From NCBI RefSeq assembly GCF_030846195.1, contig NZ_JAVCWH010000005.1, positions 186,001 through 250,000 of the forward strand: a stretch of DNA of 64,000 nucleotides, given 5' to 3'. The stretch's first letter is position 1. Every line of letters begins with the position of its first letter. A program made the translations under genes and the position numbers. This document shows, one piece after another, positions 27,681-36,108 of this stretch. This DNA is from Paracoccus yibinensis. GTDB taxonomy: Bacteria > Pseudomonadota > Alphaproteobacteria > Rhodobacterales > Rhodobacteraceae. Under the pieces are notes generated by a model. It did not search any database. It was not told the origin of the DNA and saw only the letters and a list, made by a program, of their open reading frames with translations.

Positions 27681-28463
27681 TCACACCTGCCACTGGCTGT
27701 CGGGAATGTCGGTGATGAACATGTGCCCCGGCGCATGGGTGATGGCGAAGGGCGGCCTGGACGCCATGACGGCGGCCTGCGGCGTCACCCCGCAGGCCCA
27801 GAAGACCGGCAACTCGCCCGCGCGGATCTCGACGGGATCACCGAAATCCGGGCGCGACAGGTCGGCGATGCCAAGCGCCTCGGGCGCGCCGACATGGACC
27901 GGGGCCCCGTGGACCGCCGGGAAGCGGCCCGAGATCATCGCGGCATCCGCCACCCGGTCCGCCGGGATGGGGCGCATCGACACGACCATCGGCCCGTGCA
28001 GGCGTCCCGCCGGGCGGCAGGCGCGGTTGGTCAGGAACATCGGCACGTTGCACCCTTCGGCGATATGGCGCACCTCGATCCCGCCGGCCTGCAAGGGCGT
28101 CTCGAAGGTGAAGGAACAGCCGATCAGGAAGCTGACCAGATCGGGATGCTCGGCCCAGGCGTCCGTCGCGTCCGCGACCTCATCCGTCAGCACGCCGTCG
28201 CGCCAGATGCGATAGAGCGGGATGTCGGTGCGCAGGTCCGCGCCAGGCGCAAGCGCGGTCTCGAAACTGCCGGGGTCGGTCACGTCCAGCACGGGGCAGG
28301 GCTTGGGGTTGCGCTGCGCGAACAGCAGGAAATCCCAGGCCCAGTCGCGGGGCAGAGAGATCATGTTGCACTGGGTAAAGCCTGGCGCCATGCCGGCGGT
28401 CGGGGCAATCGTGCCGCGGCAGGCCAGCCGGGCGGCACGGGCGGTCTCCACGTCGGGACGCAT
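27681..28463 (-). CDS. DUF1445 putative hydro-lyase / D-glutamate cyclase-like protein (YcsI type)
   Basis: A 260-residue DUF1445 protein with [36 protein letters not shown] and [13 protein letters not shown]. The mammalian mitochondrial protein containing this domain converts D-glutamate to 5-oxo-D-proline, which links the family to 5-oxoproline chemistry; bacterial members are mostly uncharacterised. The start overlaps pxpA by one base. The B. subtilis ycsI gene sits in a comparable cluster. The exact reaction is inferred. Confidence 0.8.
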   Translation of the reverse strand: MRPDVETARAARLACRGTIAPTAGMAPGFTQCNMISLPRDWAWDFLLFAQRNPKPCPVLDVTDPGSFETALAPGADLRTDIPLYRIWRDGVLTDEVADATDAWAEHPDLVSFLIGCSFTFETPLQAGGIEVRHIAEGCNVPMFLTNRACRPAGRLHGPMVVSMRPIPADRVADAAMISGRFPAVHGAPVHVGAPEALGIADLSRPDFGDPVEIRAGELPVFWACGVTPQAAVMASRPPFAITHAPGHMFITDIPDSQWQV

Positions 28464-29233
28464 CAGGCAGCCCTCGCGAAGGGGGCGACCGTGACGCCGC
28501 CCGCGACCAGTTCCTCGCGGATGCGGCGGGCCATCTCCACCGCGCCGGCGCTGTCGCCATGCACGCAGATGCTTTGCGCTTCCAGCTGCAGGGTGGATCC
28601 GTCGATGGCCTCGATCACGCCTTCGGTGGCAAGCCGCAGCATCCGGGCAGCCACGGCATCGGCGTCATGCAGCACCGCGCCCTTCTCGCGGCGCGACACA
28701 AGCTGGCCCTCGGGCGTATAGGCCCTGTCGCCGAATGCTTCGGCCACGGTGGCAAGTCCGGCATCCGCCGCGCGGGACAGGATTTGCGTCCCCGCCAGGC
28801 CCATCAGCACCAGCGAGGGGTCGATTTCCTTGATGGCGGCAATCACCGCATCGGCCTGCCGCGCATCGTTTGCGATGGTGTTGTAGAGGGCGCCGTGCGG
28901 TTTCACATACGTCACCCGCGTCCCGGCGGCGCGGGCGATCCCCTGCAGCGCGCCGATCTGGTAGATGACGTCGGCGGTCAGTTCCGCCGATGTCACGTCC
29001 ATGGGGCGGCGGCCGAAGCCCACGCGGTCGGGGTATGACACATGCGCCCCCACCGCCACGCCGCGGGCGGCCGCGCCATCGACGGTCGCGCGGATGCTCA
29101 GCGGATCGCCCGCATGAAAGCCGCAAGCGACATTGGCGGAACTGACGATGCCCAGCATGGCTTCGTCGTCGCCCATGGCCCAGGCGCCATAGCCCTCGCC
29201 CAGGTCGCTGTTCAGGTCGATGGTGCGGGTCAT
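28463..29233 (-). CDS. pxpA: 5-oxoprolinase subunit PxpA (LamB/YcsF family)
   Basis: A 256-residue LamB/YcsF protein, full length. Signature segments are [13 protein letters not shown] at the N-terminus, [56 protein letters not shown] and [11 protein letters not shown]. With PxpB and PxpC this subunit forms the widespread ATP-dependent 5-oxoprolinase that opens L-5-oxoproline to L-glutamate. It lies 12 bp after the Nramp-like transporter gene and overlaps the DUF1445 gene by one base. Confidence 0.9.
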   Translation of the reverse strand: MTRTIDLNSDLGEGYGAWAMGDDEAMLGIVSSANVACGFHAGDPLSIRATVDGAAARGVAVGAHVSYPDRVGFGRRPMDVTSAELTADVIYQIGALQGIARAAGTRVTYVKPHGALYNTIANDARQADAVIAAIKEIDPSLVLMGLAGTQILSRAADAGLATVAEAFGDRAYTPEGQLVSRREKGAVLHDADAVAARMLRLATEGVIEAIDGSTLQLEAQSICVHGDSAGAVEMARRIREELVAGGVTVAPFARAA

Positions 29234-29245
29234 CCGTTTCCTCCG

Positions 29246-30478
29246 TTACATGCCCAGGAAGGCGAAGATCGGGCCGATGGACTTGTAGCCCATGTACCAG
29301 GTCAGGGCGCAGACGATGGCGCTGAGGATCAGCAGCGGACGGTTGTAGCGGTGCCCGCCCATCAGGTCCGACCGCGCAAAGCCGACATAGGTGAAGATCG
29401 TCAGGCCGATGGGCAGGATCAAGCCGTTGAAGCCGCCGACAAAGACCAGCAGCGCGGCGGGTGCCGTGCCGATGGCCACGAAGACCGCCAGAGAGACGCC
29501 GATGAAGACCACGGTGGCGATGTTGCGGCTGCGCTCGGTCATGGTCATGAAGGCCACCAGGAAGCTGACCGAGGTATAGGCCGCCCCGATGACCGAGGTG
29601 ATGGCCGCGGCCCACAGGACCACGCCGAAGATCCGCATGCCCCAGTCGCCAAGCGCGAAGGCAAAGGCTTGGCCTGCGGGATTCGCCGCCTGGCTGGACA
29701 AATCCAGCGTCACGCCCGAGGCAACGACACCCAGGATCGCCAGGAACAGCACGAAGCGCATCACGCCCGTGACCGCGATCCCGGTCAGCGAGGCGCGGGT
29801 GACGGCGGCCAGGTTCTGTTCGCCCACAAGGCCCTTGTCCAGCAGCCGGTGCGCGCCGGAATAGGTGATATAGCCGCCGACCGTGCCGCCGACGATGGTG
29901 GTGATGGTCGGAAAGTCGATCACGTCCGGGAACACGGTCTGGCGCAGCGCCTCGCCCACCGGCGGGTTCGAGGTGACGGCGACGATCAGCGTCATCAGGA
30001 TCATCAGGATGCCCAGGCCGATGATCGACCGGTCCAGCAGCAGCCCCGCGCGTTTTGACAGGAAGACGCCGATGGCCAGCAAGGCGGAGATGGCGCCACC
30101 AATCTTCGGGTCAAGGCCGAACATGGCGTTCATCCCCAGGCCTGCGCCCGCGATGTTGCCCACGTTGAAGGCCAGCCCGCCGACCATCACCAGCACCGCC
30201 AGCAGATAGCCCGCGCCGGGGATGGCGGCATTGGCAGTCTCGGACGCATTGCGCCCGGTCAGGGCGGTGATGCGCCAGATGTTCAGCTGCACCACGAAGT
30301 CGATCAGGATCGAGGCCAGGATCGCGAAGGCGAAGGCTGCGCCCAAGGTGGCGGTGAAGGTCGCGGTCTGGGTAATGAAGCCCGGCCCGATGGCCGAGGT
30401 CGCCATCAGGAAGATCGCCGCCAGGAACCCGCCCCGCAGGGTGGCATTGGCGGCCGAGGGAACGGCTGTTGCACTCAT
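29246..30478 (-). CDS. Nramp-fold transporter, YcsG-like, without metal-ligand motifs
   Basis: A 410-residue membrane protein with about 11 hydrophobic segments. TM1 reads SAIGPGFITQTATFTATLG and TM6 reads IVGGTVGGYITYSGAH, so neither DPGN nor MPH is present. The TM6 VGG-x-IT pattern is shared with the 23098-24357 transporter. The gene heads the pxp operon. In B. subtilis the Nramp-like ycsG also precedes ycsF. Import of 5-oxoproline or a related compound, or of a cofactor ion, are both possible; transport function is inferred from fold and context. Confidence 0.8.
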   Translation of the reverse strand: MSATAVPSAANATLRGGFLAAIFLMATSAIGPGFITQTATFTATLGAAFAFAILASILIDFVVQLNIWRITALTGRNASETANAAIPGAGYLLAVLVMVGGLAFNVGNIAGAGLGMNAMFGLDPKIGGAISALLAIGVFLSKRAGLLLDRSIIGLGILMILMTLIVAVTSNPPVGEALRQTVFPDVIDFPTITTIVGGTVGGYITYSGAHRLLDKGLVGEQNLAAVTRASLTGIAVTGVMRFVLFLAILGVVASGVTLDLSSQAANPAGQAFAFALGDWGMRIFGVVLWAAAITSVIGAAYTSVSFLVAFMTMTERSRNIATVVFIGVSLAVFVAIGTAPAALLVFVGGFNGLILPIGLTIFTYVGFARSDLMGGHRYNRPLLILSAIVCALTWYMGYKSIGPIFAFLGM

Positions 30479-30549
30479 CAGTCATGCTCCTGCTGCAAGG
30501 GAGAGTATCGATTTGGGAATAAGGCCAGCGTGACGGCCAAGAGAGGTTC

Positions 30550-30591
30550 TGTCAACGATTATGTGACATATTGATATAAATTGTTGAACAA
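30550..30591. promoter_or_regulatory. AT-rich divergent regulatory region with inverted repeats
   Basis: The 259-bp gap between the pxp operon and its divergent GntR gene has TGTCA-N9-TGACA (30550-30568) and TTGTT-G-AACAA (30581-30591). On the plus strand a TTGATA (30571-30576) and TATTGT (30595-30600), 18 bp apart, could be the GntR gene promoter. The first repeat fits a GntR operator. All assignments are inferred. Confidence 0.4.
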
Positions 30592-30737
30592 AAATATTGT
30601 AAGAATGAGCAAAGCGCGAAAGATCAGGCAGCGAAAATGGCATCTTGTTGCAGTGGTTCGCCAATTCTGATGGGCGATTCGCTTGCCTTGGCCGACGGGG
30701 CGGACCATTCTGCAGCAGTCAGAAAAGGGGGCAGGAC

Positions 30738-31385
30738 ATGACCATCGACCCGCCGGGTCTGGCCGAGGAAACGGCCTCGCGCCTGCGAAATGCCATCATC
30801 GGAGGTGCCTTGCCGCCGGGTCAGCGGTTGTCGGAAACCCGTCTGGCTGCCGACCTTGGCGTGTCCCGCAACACCCTGCGCGAGGTGTTCAGACTGCTGA
30901 CCCGAGAAGGGCTGCTGAGGCACGAACCGAACCGCGGGGTCTTCGTGGCCGTGCCTTCGATGGCAAGCATCGTCGACATCTATCGCGTCCGCCGCCTGAT
31001 CGAGGTTCCAGCCCTGGCCCATGCCTGGCCCCGCCACGCGGCGGTGGCACGGATGCAGGCGGCGGTGGATGCGGCCCGTGCCGCGCGCCAGGCGCAGGAC
31101 TGGCGCAGCGTGGGCAGCGCCAACATGGAATTTCACGCAGCCATCGTGGCCCTGACCGACAGCGCGCGCTTGCAGGCCTTCTTTGCCCAGGTTGTCGCGG
31201 AATTGCGGCTGGCCTTCGGGTTGCTGGACAGCCCCGAACGGCTGCACGAACCCTATATCGACCGCAATGGCGAAATTCTGGATCTGCTGGCGGCTGGACA
31301 GCAGGCCAGGGCGGCAGAGGTTCTGGCGGCGTATCTGGACAATTCGGAACGGGTGGTCCTGGAAGCCTTTGCCCGGCTGGGCTGA
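30738..31385 (+). CDS. GntR/FadR-family transcriptional regulator
   Basis: A 215-residue FadR-type regulator. HTH at about 10-70 with GQRLSETRLAADLGVSRNTL, and FCD domain at about 80-210 (YRVRRLIEVPALA, NMEFHAAIVALTDSARL). The ATG at 30738 follows AAAAGGGGGCAGG; the frame is open upstream to 30645 but those residues look non-coding. Divergent from the pxp/biotin carboxylase operon and so probably its regulator. Ends 4 bp before the convergent PAS gene. Confidence 0.86.
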   Translation: MTIDPPGLAEETASRLRNAIIGGALPPGQRLSETRLAADLGVSRNTLREVFRLLTREGLLRHEPNRGVFVAVPSMASIVDIYRVRRLIEVPALAHAWPRHAAVARMQAAVDAARAARQAQDWRSVGSANMEFHAAIVALTDSARLQAFFAQVVAELRLAFGLLDSPERLHEPYIDRNGEILDLLAAGQQARAAEVLAAYLDNSERVVLEAFARLG

Positions 31386-31389
31386 CGGC

Positions 31390-32964
31390 CTAACCTGCGG
31401 CGTTCGCCAGCAGGGGCTGGCCCCCCGCCTGCGCAGGACCGGCGGCGTCGGGCAGGCGGAACCGGACCATCTGCCGGCCGGCGGGCAGCTTCGCCACCGC
31501 CCATCCCAGCAACTGCCCCTGCGGTCCGACCATCAGCCCGCTGTCGCGCAGCCCTTCGCCGGGCTGGATCAGCCGGGCGGCAAGGGCCTCGACACCCGGT
31601 CCGGCCTCGGCATGGGCGTTCCAGCAGGCCATCGCATTGCCCAAGCTGTCGGCGCCGGGCCACAGGTCGCGATAGGCCCGATTGGACATGACCACCTGCC
31701 CGCCCGGGGCAAAGACCGCCACGGCCTCGCCGATATTGTCCAGGATGCCATGACCCAGCGTCAGCTCGGCGCGGAACTTGCGGGTCAGGGTCATTTCCGA
31801 TGTAATGTCCTCGAACAGGAAGGCCACGGCGCCGTCGGGATGGGGGCGGCCGGTGACGCGATAGGTCTGGCCGCCGGGCAGGGACCATTCCTCGACATGG
31901 TGGCCGGTGGCCGCAGAGCTTTCCAGATTGCTCATCTGCTGGCGCCAGCTGCGGAAATCCTTCGGCTCGGGCACCATCCGCAGTTCGCGCAGCTTGTCCA
32001 GAAGATCGAACAGCGTTGGCCGCGCGGTCAGGAAGCCGGTGGGCAGGTTCGTCAGGTCGATCAATGCGGGGTTGAACAGTTGCAGATGCCGCTGCCGGTC
32101 GAAGATCGCCAGGCCGATGGGCAGGTCGGCGAATGTCTTGGTCAGGGTCTGGACAAATTCGCGCAAGGACCGTTCGGCCCGCACGGCGGCATCGGCGGGA
32201 AGGGCGAACATCATCACCTGGTCGCCGATCTGGTGGCTGTGGCAGTCATACCAGAACACCGTGCCGTTCTGCGTCAGCGACGCGCGGCGCGTCCGCGTTC
32301 CCGCGCCCGGAACGGGGCGCGGCGAATCCAGCAGGCGCGGCAGCGGCCAGCCGATGGGTTCGTCGGCCTGCGCCTCGGCCTTGCGAAGATAGGCGGCGTT
32401 GGCCCAGGTCACGCGATCCTCGGCGTCCTGGCGCCAGACCAGCATGGGCGTCTGGTCCAGGGACCGGCGCAGCAGATCCAGTTCCTCCTCCATCGCCTGC
32501 TGGGACATCGAATCGACGACGATGCCCGCATATTCGGCCTGTGGGTCGGTCAGGGTGATCCGCAGCAGGTCCGAATCGACCTGTTCGGCCAGCAGCCGCA
32601 GGGCGGCGCTGCCGGTGCCGGATTGACCCAGGCATTCGAACCGTCCCGTCCGGTCGATGCGCGACATCCCTTCGATCGCGTCGGGAAAGCGCGGGCCGAT
32701 CCATTGCAGCAGCCGCGTCCATTCGCCTTCGGGGGCGGAAATGCGGTCCAGCAGGGCGCGGGCAGGGGGCGTCGCGTCGATCAGAACCTGGTTGCGGAAC
32801 AGCAGCACCATCGGCTTGAGGCTGCCGTCCACGCCTTGCGGCAGGCGCGGCCCGCGCCGTCCGGGACCGCGATCCCACCAGCGGATCAGCCCCACCGCCA
32901 GAAGGACCGAGACGGTGCCCGTCAGGACCGCCAGCAAGACCAGGCCGATACCGTGAAGAGACAT
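31390..32964 (-). CDS. Membrane-anchored PAS-domain protein without kinase domain
   Basis: A 524-residue protein with one N-terminal transmembrane segment (about 5-27) and several PAS-like domains: about 150-265 (DQTPMLVWRQDAEDRVTWANAAY), 290-400 (LPIGLAIFDRQRHLQLFNPAL) and 410-500 (LDNIGEAVAVFAPGGQVVMSN). Neither an H-box, a GHKL ATPase, nor GGDEF/EAL residues are visible, so it is a sensor without an obvious output. It starts 61 bp downstream of regB on the same strand and may be co-transcribed. It could modulate RegB or another kinase; untested. Confidence 0.75.
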   Translation of the reverse strand: MSLHGIGLVLLAVLTGTVSVLLAVGLIRWWDRGPGRRGPRLPQGVDGSLKPMVLLFRNQVLIDATPPARALLDRISAPEGEWTRLLQWIGPRFPDAIEGMSRIDRTGRFECLGQSGTGSAALRLLAEQVDSDLLRITLTDPQAEYAGIVVDSMSQQAMEEELDLLRRSLDQTPMLVWRQDAEDRVTWANAAYLRKAEAQADEPIGWPLPRLLDSPRPVPGAGTRTRRASLTQNGTVFWYDCHSHQIGDQVMMFALPADAAVRAERSLREFVQTLTKTFADLPIGLAIFDRQRHLQLFNPALIDLTNLPTGFLTARPTLFDLLDKLRELRMVPEPKDFRSWRQQMSNLESSAATGHHVEEWSLPGGQTYRVTGRPHPDGAVAFLFEDITSEMTLTRKFRAELTLGHGILDNIGEAVAVFAPGGQVVMSNRAYRDLWPGADSLGNAMACWNAHAEAGPGVEALAARLIQPGEGLRDSGLMVGPQGQLLGWAVAKLPAGRQMVRFRLPDAAGPAQAGGQPLLANAAG

Positions 32965-33025
32965 CCCAAGCTCCTTCGCATTTGGACAACCATAGCGAGA
33001 GCAGGCTTAACGAACAGTTAAAACC

Positions 33026-34327
33026 TTAGAAACGGTGTTCGGGATTGGCGCCCAGTGGCGCCCGCGCGTCAGTGGCGATCCGGTCCAGCGGCCAGCGGAC
33101 GGTCACGACCGCGCCCGGCCCGCCATTGTCAAAGCCCAGCCGCGCGCCCGACCGTTCCAGCAGGGTCTTGGCGATGAACAGCCCCAGACCCATGCCGTCA
33201 TAGCCGGCGCGTTGCGCGCCGCCGCGCTTGCTGGTCAGGTAGGGATCACCGATCCGCGCCAGAAGGGCGGGGGGATAGCCGGGGCCGTCGTCGCGAATCG
33301 ATACCGTCAGCCATCCCTGGTCGACCTGCGCCTCGATCACGACCCGGCTGGCCGCGAAATCGACGGCATTCTGGATCAGGTTGCGCAGCGCGTGGATGAT
33401 GGCGGGATCGCGGCGGATATCGGGACCCTCCGCACGGATCTCGACCACGGGGCCGCGCCCGGCATGGGGTTCGGCCGCATCCTCCAGCACCGCGCGCAGG
33501 GGGGCCATGCGCAGGTGCAGGTCGTCCTTGCCCGCCCGGCCCATGCTGCGCAGGATGTCCGCGCAACGCACCGCCGAATCGCGCAGGGCCATGGCATCGG
33601 CCTGCAATTCCGGGCGGTCGTCCAGTTCGTCCGCCAGTTCCGCCGCGATCAGCTTGATGGTGGCAAGGGGGGTGCCCATCTCGTGCGCGGCGGCCGCGAC
33701 CACCCCTCCCAGGTGCTGCAGCCGTTGTTCGCGCGCCAGCGCCATCTGGGTCGCGAACAGCGCGTTCGAGGTCGCCTGCAATTCGGCCGTGACCCGGTGC
33801 GCGTATCCCGCAAAGAACACCACGCCGATCATCAGCGCCGCCCAGTGCCCCAGCGTCAGGACCGGCGCCAGCACCAGTTGCCGGCCCGTGCTGTCGTGCA
33901 GCGGCAGTCCAAACAGCGAGACAAGCGAGATCAGGATCATCGTCGCGGCACCAAGGGCAACCGTCTGCCGGGCATCCAGCGATGTCGCGGCCACCGTCAC
34001 CGGCGCCAGGACCAGCAACGCGAAGGGATTGGCCAGCCCCCCGGTCAGCGCCATCAGGGCGGAAATCTGGATCACGTCGAAGGTCAGATGCACCACCGCC
34101 ATCCGGGCCGAGTTGCGGCGCGAAGGACCCAGGCCCTGCCACAGGTTCATGGCGATGGCCGCCGCGATCAGCGCCAGGACCGGCATGACCGGAAAGGCGA
34201 TGCCCATCAGTTTGGCGACCACCACGGCGGCCAGCTGGCCCGCGATGGCGAACCACCGCAACAGGACCAGCGTGCGCAGCCGGATCGGCTCGGCCGGGGT
34301 GGCGGGGGAAAGGAAAGGATCGGACAT
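33026..34327 (-). CDS. regB: Redox sensor histidine kinase RegB/PrrB
   Basis: 433 residues. An N-terminal module of about six membrane segments contains the conserved GGLANPF (96-102) implicated in ubiquinone and redox sensing. The H-box is AAAHEMGTPLATI with phospho-acceptor His215. The redox cysteine is Cys255 in VRCADILRSM. ATPase motifs are NLIQNAV, RDDGPGYP and GMGLGLFI. Both His and Cys are offset by ten from R. capsulatus RegB (His225, Cys265). It phosphorylates RegA under low oxygen or reduced conditions. The ATG at 34327 is preferred; a GTG two codons upstream is possible. Divergent from senC. Confidence 0.95.
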   Translation of the reverse strand: MSDPFLSPATPAEPIRLRTLVLLRWFAIAGQLAAVVVAKLMGIAFPVMPVLALIAAAIAMNLWQGLGPSRRNSARMAVVHLTFDVIQISALMALTGGLANPFALLVLAPVTVAATSLDARQTVALGAATMILISLVSLFGLPLHDSTGRQLVLAPVLTLGHWAALMIGVVFFAGYAHRVTAELQATSNALFATQMALAREQRLQHLGGVVAAAAHEMGTPLATIKLIAAELADELDDRPELQADAMALRDSAVRCADILRSMGRAGKDDLHLRMAPLRAVLEDAAEPHAGRGPVVEIRAEGPDIRRDPAIIHALRNLIQNAVDFAASRVVIEAQVDQGWLTVSIRDDGPGYPPALLARIGDPYLTSKRGGAQRAGYDGMGLGLFIAKTLLERSGARLGFDNGGPGAVVTVRWPLDRIATDARAPLGANPEHRF

Positions 34328-34416
34328 GGCCACCAGGGTGCGACGATGCGGACCTTGATACGCGGGGGCAGATGGGCGATCAATGCGCCGCCTTGCCGCA
34401 ACGAAGGAGTTCGATC

Positions 34417-35046
34417 ATGGCCGACCGCAAGATCCTGCTGATTGGAAGCGTGGCTGCCCTGGCCTTGCTGGGGGTGGGCGGCGCCTGGCTGGCGGCACGT
34501 CAGGCCGGCGATCCGTTCACCGAATGCCAGGGCAGCGCCGTCGCGGGCGGCATGGACAGCTTCGGCACCGATTTCACCCTGACCCGTCAGGACGGGCAGC
34601 GCGTCACGGCCGACCAGGTTTTCACCAAGCCCTCGCTGCTTTATTTCGGCTATACCTTCTGTCCCGATGTCTGCCCCATGGACAGCGCCCGCAACGCCGA
34701 GGCTGCGACCTTGTTGCAGGAACAGGGAAAGGACGTGCAAACCGTCTTTGTCACCGTGGATCCCCGCCGCGACACGCCCGAGGTGGTGGCCGATTTCACC
34801 AGCCTGTTTTCCGACGACATGATCGGCCTTACCGGATCCGAGGAAGAGATCGCCGCCGTCAACAAGGGCTGGCGAAATTATTACAAGGCCAATGACGAGG
34901 AAGACCAGGAGTATTATCTGGTCGATCACATGACCAATACCTATCTGGTCATGCCCGGCAACCGGACCGTGGCCTTTTTCGGACGCGACACCCCGCCCGA
35001 GGTGATGGCCGAACGCGTGGGATGTTTCGTGGATGCCCTTGGCTGA
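34417..35046 (+). CDS. senC: SenC/PrrC, Sco1-family copper protein
   Basis: A 209-residue Sco1/SenC protein. An N-terminal membrane anchor (about 5-25) is followed by a thioredoxin-like domain with copper-binding Cys82 and Cys86 (FCPDVCP) and His171 (DHMTN). It helps assemble the CuA/CuB centres of cytochrome oxidases in the periplasm and feeds into RegB signalling in Rhodobacter. The start at 34417 follows GAAGGAG. It lies divergent from regB and 67 bp before regA. Confidence 0.94.
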   Translation: MADRKILLIGSVAALALLGVGGAWLAARQAGDPFTECQGSAVAGGMDSFGTDFTLTRQDGQRVTADQVFTKPSLLYFGYTFCPDVCPMDSARNAEAATLLQEQGKDVQTVFVTVDPRRDTPEVVADFTSLFSDDMIGLTGSEEEIAAVNKGWRNYYKANDEEDQEYYLVDHMTNTYLVMPGNRTVAFFGRDTPPEVMAERVGCFVDALG

Positions 35047-35113
35047 GAAGTGATTGCCCCCGTCCCATCCTTGCGGCAGTGTTGCTGTTTACCGAAGGTG
35101 GGATACGCGCGTC

Positions 35114-35674
35114 ATGGAAGACGAAACCCTTTCCCGAATGAATCCGGGACCCGATCCGTCGCTGCTGCTGGTTGACGATGATGAAATCTTTGTGACCCGG
35201 TTGGCCCGCGCGATGGAAAAGCGCGGTTTTGCCGCCCGCACTGCCATCAGCGTGGCCGACGCGCTGTCCATCATCCGCGAGGCCCCGCCCGCCTATGCCG
35301 TCGTCGATCTGCGGCTGGAGGACGGAAACGGCCTGGACGTGGTCGAGGCGCTGCGCGAGCTTCGGGACGATGCACGCATCATCGTGCTGACCGGCTATGG
35401 CGCCATCGCCACCGCCGTTGCTGCCGTAAAGATGGGCGCAACCGACTATCTGGCGAAGCCGGCGGACGCCAATGACGTAACGTCCGCGTTACTGTCCAGC
35501 AAGGAATCCCTTCCCCCGCCGCCCGACAACCCGATGTCCGCGGACCGGGTCAGATGGGAACATATTCAGCGGGTTTACGAGCAGTGCGACCGCAATGTCA
35601 GTGAAACCGCACGGCGGCTGCATATGCATCGCCGCACGCTTCAGCGCATTCTCGCCAAAAGAGGGCCGCGTTAA
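35114..35674 (+). CDS. regA: Redox response regulator RegA/PrrA
   Basis: 186 residues. The receiver domain has the acidic pocket LLLVDDDE, phospho-Asp65 (YAVVDLRLEDG) and Lys in DYLAKPAD. A proline-rich linker (ESLPPPPDNP) leads to a Fis-type HTH with NVSETARRLHMHRRTLQRIL, nearly identical to PrrA/RegA. It controls photosynthesis, respiration, nitrogen and carbon fixation genes in relatives. The ATG at 35114 is preferred; an ATG at 35138 is in frame. Confidence 0.95.
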   Translation: MEDETLSRMNPGPDPSLLLVDDDEIFVTRLARAMEKRGFAARTAISVADALSIIREAPPAYAVVDLRLEDGNGLDVVEALRELRDDARIIVLTGYGAIATAVAAVKMGATDYLAKPADANDVTSALLSSKESLPPPPDNPMSADRVRWEHIQRVYEQCDRNVSETARRLHMHRRTLQRILAKRGPR

Positions 35675-35706
35675 CATATTCATGCCATCTTGTAATTGGG
35701 ATCGTC

Positions 35707-35746
35707 TTGTATCAAATTGCTAATTAGCAATTCAATGTGGATACAA
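35707..35746 (+). promoter_or_regulatory. Nested palindromes at the hvrA translation start
   Basis: A perfect 18-bp palindrome, AATTGCTAA/TTAGCAATT (35715-35732), lies inside an outer inverted pair TTGTAT (35707-35712) / ATACAA (35741-35746), ending 5 bp before the hvrA ATG. In RNA it could fold so that the only purine-rich ribosome site (GUGGA, 35737-35741) is in or beside the stem. It could also be a site for HvrA itself, which prefers AT-rich DNA. Confidence 0.5.
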
Positions 35747-35751
35747 ACGAA

Positions 35752-36063
35752 ATGAACTTCGACCTCGACAAGATGACGCTGAAAGAACTGCGTGATCTTC
35801 GGGCAAAATTGGACCGGGCGATTAATTCCTATGAGGACCGGAAGCGGCGCGAAGCCTTGGCTGCGATCGAGGAAGCGGCGCGCGAACATGGCTTCAATCT
35901 GACCGACCTGACCGGTGCCAAGCCGCGCAGGTCGGGTTCCGTCCCCCCCAAATATGCAAATCCCGATGATCCGACGATGACCTGGACCGGACGAGGCCGC
36001 AAGCCTCGCTGGGTTCAGGAAAACCTGGAAGGCGGCAAGCAGTTGGACGATCTGCTGATCTGA
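35752..36063 (+). CDS. hvrA: H-NS-family regulator HvrA/Spb
   Basis: A 103-residue H-NS family protein. An N-terminal coiled-coil (about 5-45: MTLKELRDLRAKLDRAI) serves oligomerisation, and the C-terminal DNA-binding motif is YANPDDPTMTWTGRGRKPRW. Position after regA is as in R. capsulatus and R. sphaeroides, where HvrA/Spb adjusts photosynthesis and other regulons. The ATG at 35752 is chosen; an in-frame GTG at 35737 would add five residues. No strong Shine-Dalgarno sequence is present, so translation may be regulated. A strong terminator follows. Confidence 0.92.
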   Translation: MNFDLDKMTLKELRDLRAKLDRAINSYEDRKRREALAAIEEAAREHGFNLTDLTGAKPRRSGSVPPKYANPDDPTMTWTGRGRKPRWVQENLEGGKQLDDLLI

Positions 36064-36077
36064 CCGCGTTTTTATGG

Positions 36078-36107
36078 AAAGGCCGTCCGCAGGGGCGGCC
36101 TTTTTTT
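36078..36107 (+). terminator. Intrinsic terminator after hvrA
   Basis: Stem AAAGGCCG (36078-36085) / CGGCCTTT (36096-36103) followed by a run of T to 36107, directly after hvrA and before the convergent HD-domain gene. Confidence 0.85.
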
Positions 36108-36108
36108 G

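Noticed and set aside
30550..30555. TTGACA on the minus strand as promoter of the pxp operon
   Set aside because: No acceptable -10 element occurs 16-19 bp downstream.
34328..34416. A RegA-box in the regB-senC gap
   Set aside because: Only a loose match (GCGACGATGCGGACC) to the variable RegA pattern; not distinguishable from chance in GC-rich DNA.
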